The notes below the pieces were generated by a model. It saw only the letters and a program-made list of their open reading frames with translations. It was not told the origin of the DNA and searched no databases. 6,110 bases of DNA, from assembly GCA_964528605.1 (NCBI GenBank), contig CAZGSV010000154.1:1-6110 (forward strand). Direction: 5' to 3'. Source of the DNA: CAZGSV01 sp964528605 (lineage in GTDB: Bacteria; Armatimonadota; Zipacnadia; CAZGSV01). A program made the translations under genes and the position numbers. Below, piece by piece: positions 5,144 through 6,110 of the stretch. Every line of letters starts with the position of its first letter. Within the stretch, counting starts at the first letter, position 1.

Positions 5144-5809
5144 ATGCTCGTGCCCAAGTACCTGAGTACAGTAGCGGCCGTGCTCTGCCTGGCCTCTGCC
5201 GCCCCCTGCTTGTGCAGCCCTTCCGGCCTCAACAACATTCCGACCACGGATATCGCGCCCCCACAGGTCGTCGTCCTCCAAGGTTGGGGCAACGCAGCAA
5301 AGGGGAGTGGCCCTGCGTACTTCGCTGGCGTCAAGTTCGGCGCGACTCCCGATGTGGAGGTGGGCCTAGACGCGAAGGCGCGCCCCGAGGGGGGCCCGCT
5401 TACCGCCCAGGTGAAGTACAGAATCCCCAATCCGGCGGGCGTCACTTGGGCTCTGGCCGTCGGTCTTGCCAATCTCTCCGCCGACCGCGACCGGGCGGGC
5501 GAGCCCATGCCGTATCTGGTCGCGAGCCAGGCCTTCTTCTCTTGGCGGGCGCATCTGGGCTACAGCGCCCAGAAGGGCGCTAGTGGCCTGTTCCTGGGCG
5601 CGGACTTCAGGGCCTCTCCCGCCCTGCTACTCCGGTCGGACTGGGTTCGCGCCGGTCGTTCGACCGGCGCGGTGAGCAGCGTGGGGGCCCTGTGGACGCC
5701 CCCTGGCCCTGTGGTTTTGGAAGCCTGGGCATCGTTCCCCCGATCCGGTTCGGAAGATACTGTGCTTACATTCAAGGTGGACTGGCCCTTTAGTCTCACC
5801 CCGCAGTAG
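5144..5809 (+). CDS. Exported, probably outer-membrane beta-barrel protein
   Basis: A 221-residue protein with a clear signal peptide: K5, hydrophobic core about 6-20 and ASA-type cleavage sites near 19-20. Cysteines at 15, 22 and 24 lie in or near the signal, but no proper lipobox is formed. The mature part starts with SGLNNIPTTDIAPP (27-40), a start I associate with uncharacterised outer-membrane-like proteins. Alternating amphipathic strands rich in Gly and aromatic residues follow (for example YFAGVKFG, HLGYSAQ, GLFLGADF), ending in TFKVDWPFSL, in keeping with a beta-barrel of about eight to ten strands. No enzymatic motif is visible. AAGGAGGT lies just before the ATG. As the last gene of the operon it may supply an outer-membrane route for the channel's solute. 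Function not recognised. Confidence 0.65.
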   Translation: MLVPKYLSTVAAVLCLASAAPCLCSPSGLNNIPTTDIAPPQVVVLQGWGNAAKGSGPAYFAGVKFGATPDVEVGLDAKARPEGGPLTAQVKYRIPNPAGVTWALAVGLANLSADRDRAGEPMPYLVASQAFFSWRAHLGYSAQKGASGLFLGADFRASPALLLRSDWVRAGRSTGAVSSVGALWTPPGPVVLEAWASFPRSGSEDTVLTFKVDWPFSLTPQ

Positions 5810-5828
5810 AGGCCGCGTCTGCCGAACC

Positions 5829-5872
5829 CTCGCGACACCGCATCGCCTTGGCCGGGCCAGTGACACCGCGAG
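5829..5872. other. Nested inverted repeat after the last gene
   Basis: CTCGCG (5829-5834) pairs with CGCGAG (5867-5872), and a small inner hairpin around TGGC/GCCA sits between them. It starts 20 bases after the stop of the exported protein. There is no T-run, so if it matters it would protect or pause the transcript rather than end it in the classic way. The remaining bases up to 5940 show nothing I can name. Confidence 0.25.
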
Positions 5873-5942
5873 CGACAGCCTGGCAGAGGCCTTCGGGAGT
5901 CGGCCAGCCCCTGTTGTCACAATCCTGTCGCCGCATCCGCGG

Positions 5943-5968
5943 GGCGCCTGCGTGCGCGCGCAGGCGCC
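5943..5968 (+). terminator. Strong GC hairpin, candidate operon terminator
   Basis: GGCGCCTGCG (5943-5952) and CGCAGGCGCC (5959-5968) form a perfect 10-bp stem with a 6-base loop. It lies 133 bases past the last stop codon. The following bases contain only a short TGTTTC, so intrinsic termination would be weak. The stem is nevertheless the strongest simple hairpin downstream of the rightward operon and is the best candidate for its 3' end. It could also belong to the repeat cluster that follows. Confidence 0.45.
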
Positions 5969-5983
5969 TGGGTTACCTGTTTC

Positions 5984-6110
5984 AGGAGGGCCCGCCCGAA
6001 TGTAGGGGCCGCATCTTATGCGGCCCGCGACCCCGCCACCGGTGCGGTCGAGCCGTAGGCGCGGCCCTGCGCGGCCGCCCACCTGTAGGGGCACGGCACG
6101 CCGTGCCCCC
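5984..6110. repeat. Cluster of palindromic intergenic repeats (right copy)
   Basis: Several units lie in tandem up to the window edge. AGGAGGGC (5984-5991) repeats the octamer of the left cluster. Then come three hairpins with similar heads: TGTAGGGGC at 6001, CGTAGGCGC at 6055 and TGTAGGGGC at 6084. Their stems differ: GGGCCGCAT/ATGCGGCCC (6006-6014 with 6018-6026), GCGGCC/GGCCGC (6061-6066 with 6073-6078), and GGGGCACGGC/GCCGTGCCCC (6088-6097 with 6100-6109). The heads are kept while the stems vary but stay self-complementary. The cluster may continue past the window. Confidence 0.65.

Overview
The window is GC-rich bacterial DNA with dense coding, strong GGAGG-type ribosome binding sites and frequent GTG/TTG starts. 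The order HIT protein, PhoH, YbeY, DgkA, a DgkA-PAP2 fusion, a predicted outer-membrane protein and palindromic 'TGTAGGGGC' intergenic repeats would fit a deep-branching, probably diderm lineage such as Armatimonadota. That assignment is a guess from style and gene content; no rRNA or other marker is present.

Left half (222-2717, minus strand): a compact housekeeping operon reads leftward from a recognisable sigma70-type promoter (2740-2768). Its genes are a HINT-like HIT hydrolase, a PhoH-family ATPase, the rRNA endoribonuclease YbeY, and an undecaprenol/diacylglycerol kinase fused to a PAP2 phosphatase domain. The first three genes overlap by 16-20 bases and the last pair is 3 bases apart, so translation is probably coupled. 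A GC-rich hairpin (158-182) may end this unit. Immediately beyond it a second leftward promoter (121-150) fires into a hairpin-rich leader (27-110) whose product lies outside the window.

Middle (2718-3119): an intergenic region with the leftward promoter, a cluster of palindromic repeats (2801-2915), and a rightward promoter (2953-2981) whose -10/start region is overlaid by an AT-rich imperfect dyad that looks like a repressor operator.

Right half (3120-5809, plus strand): five co-directional genes separated by only 13-63 bases form a probable operon. They encode two tandem, diverged DGC-type putative zinc-binding proteins, a GlpF-like aquaglyceroporin, a small Cys/His-rich DUF2180-type zinc protein, and an exported, probably beta-barrel protein. 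The set (metal/thiol-binding cytosolic proteins, inner-membrane channel for small neutral solutes, outer-membrane protein, possible ArsR-like operator) suggests an inducible module for a small neutral solute or metalloid. That function is inference.

Right end (5810-6110): no gene seen; it holds a nested inverted repeat, a strong 10-bp GC hairpin, and a second cluster of palindromic repeats. The two repeat clusters bracket the five-gene cassette.
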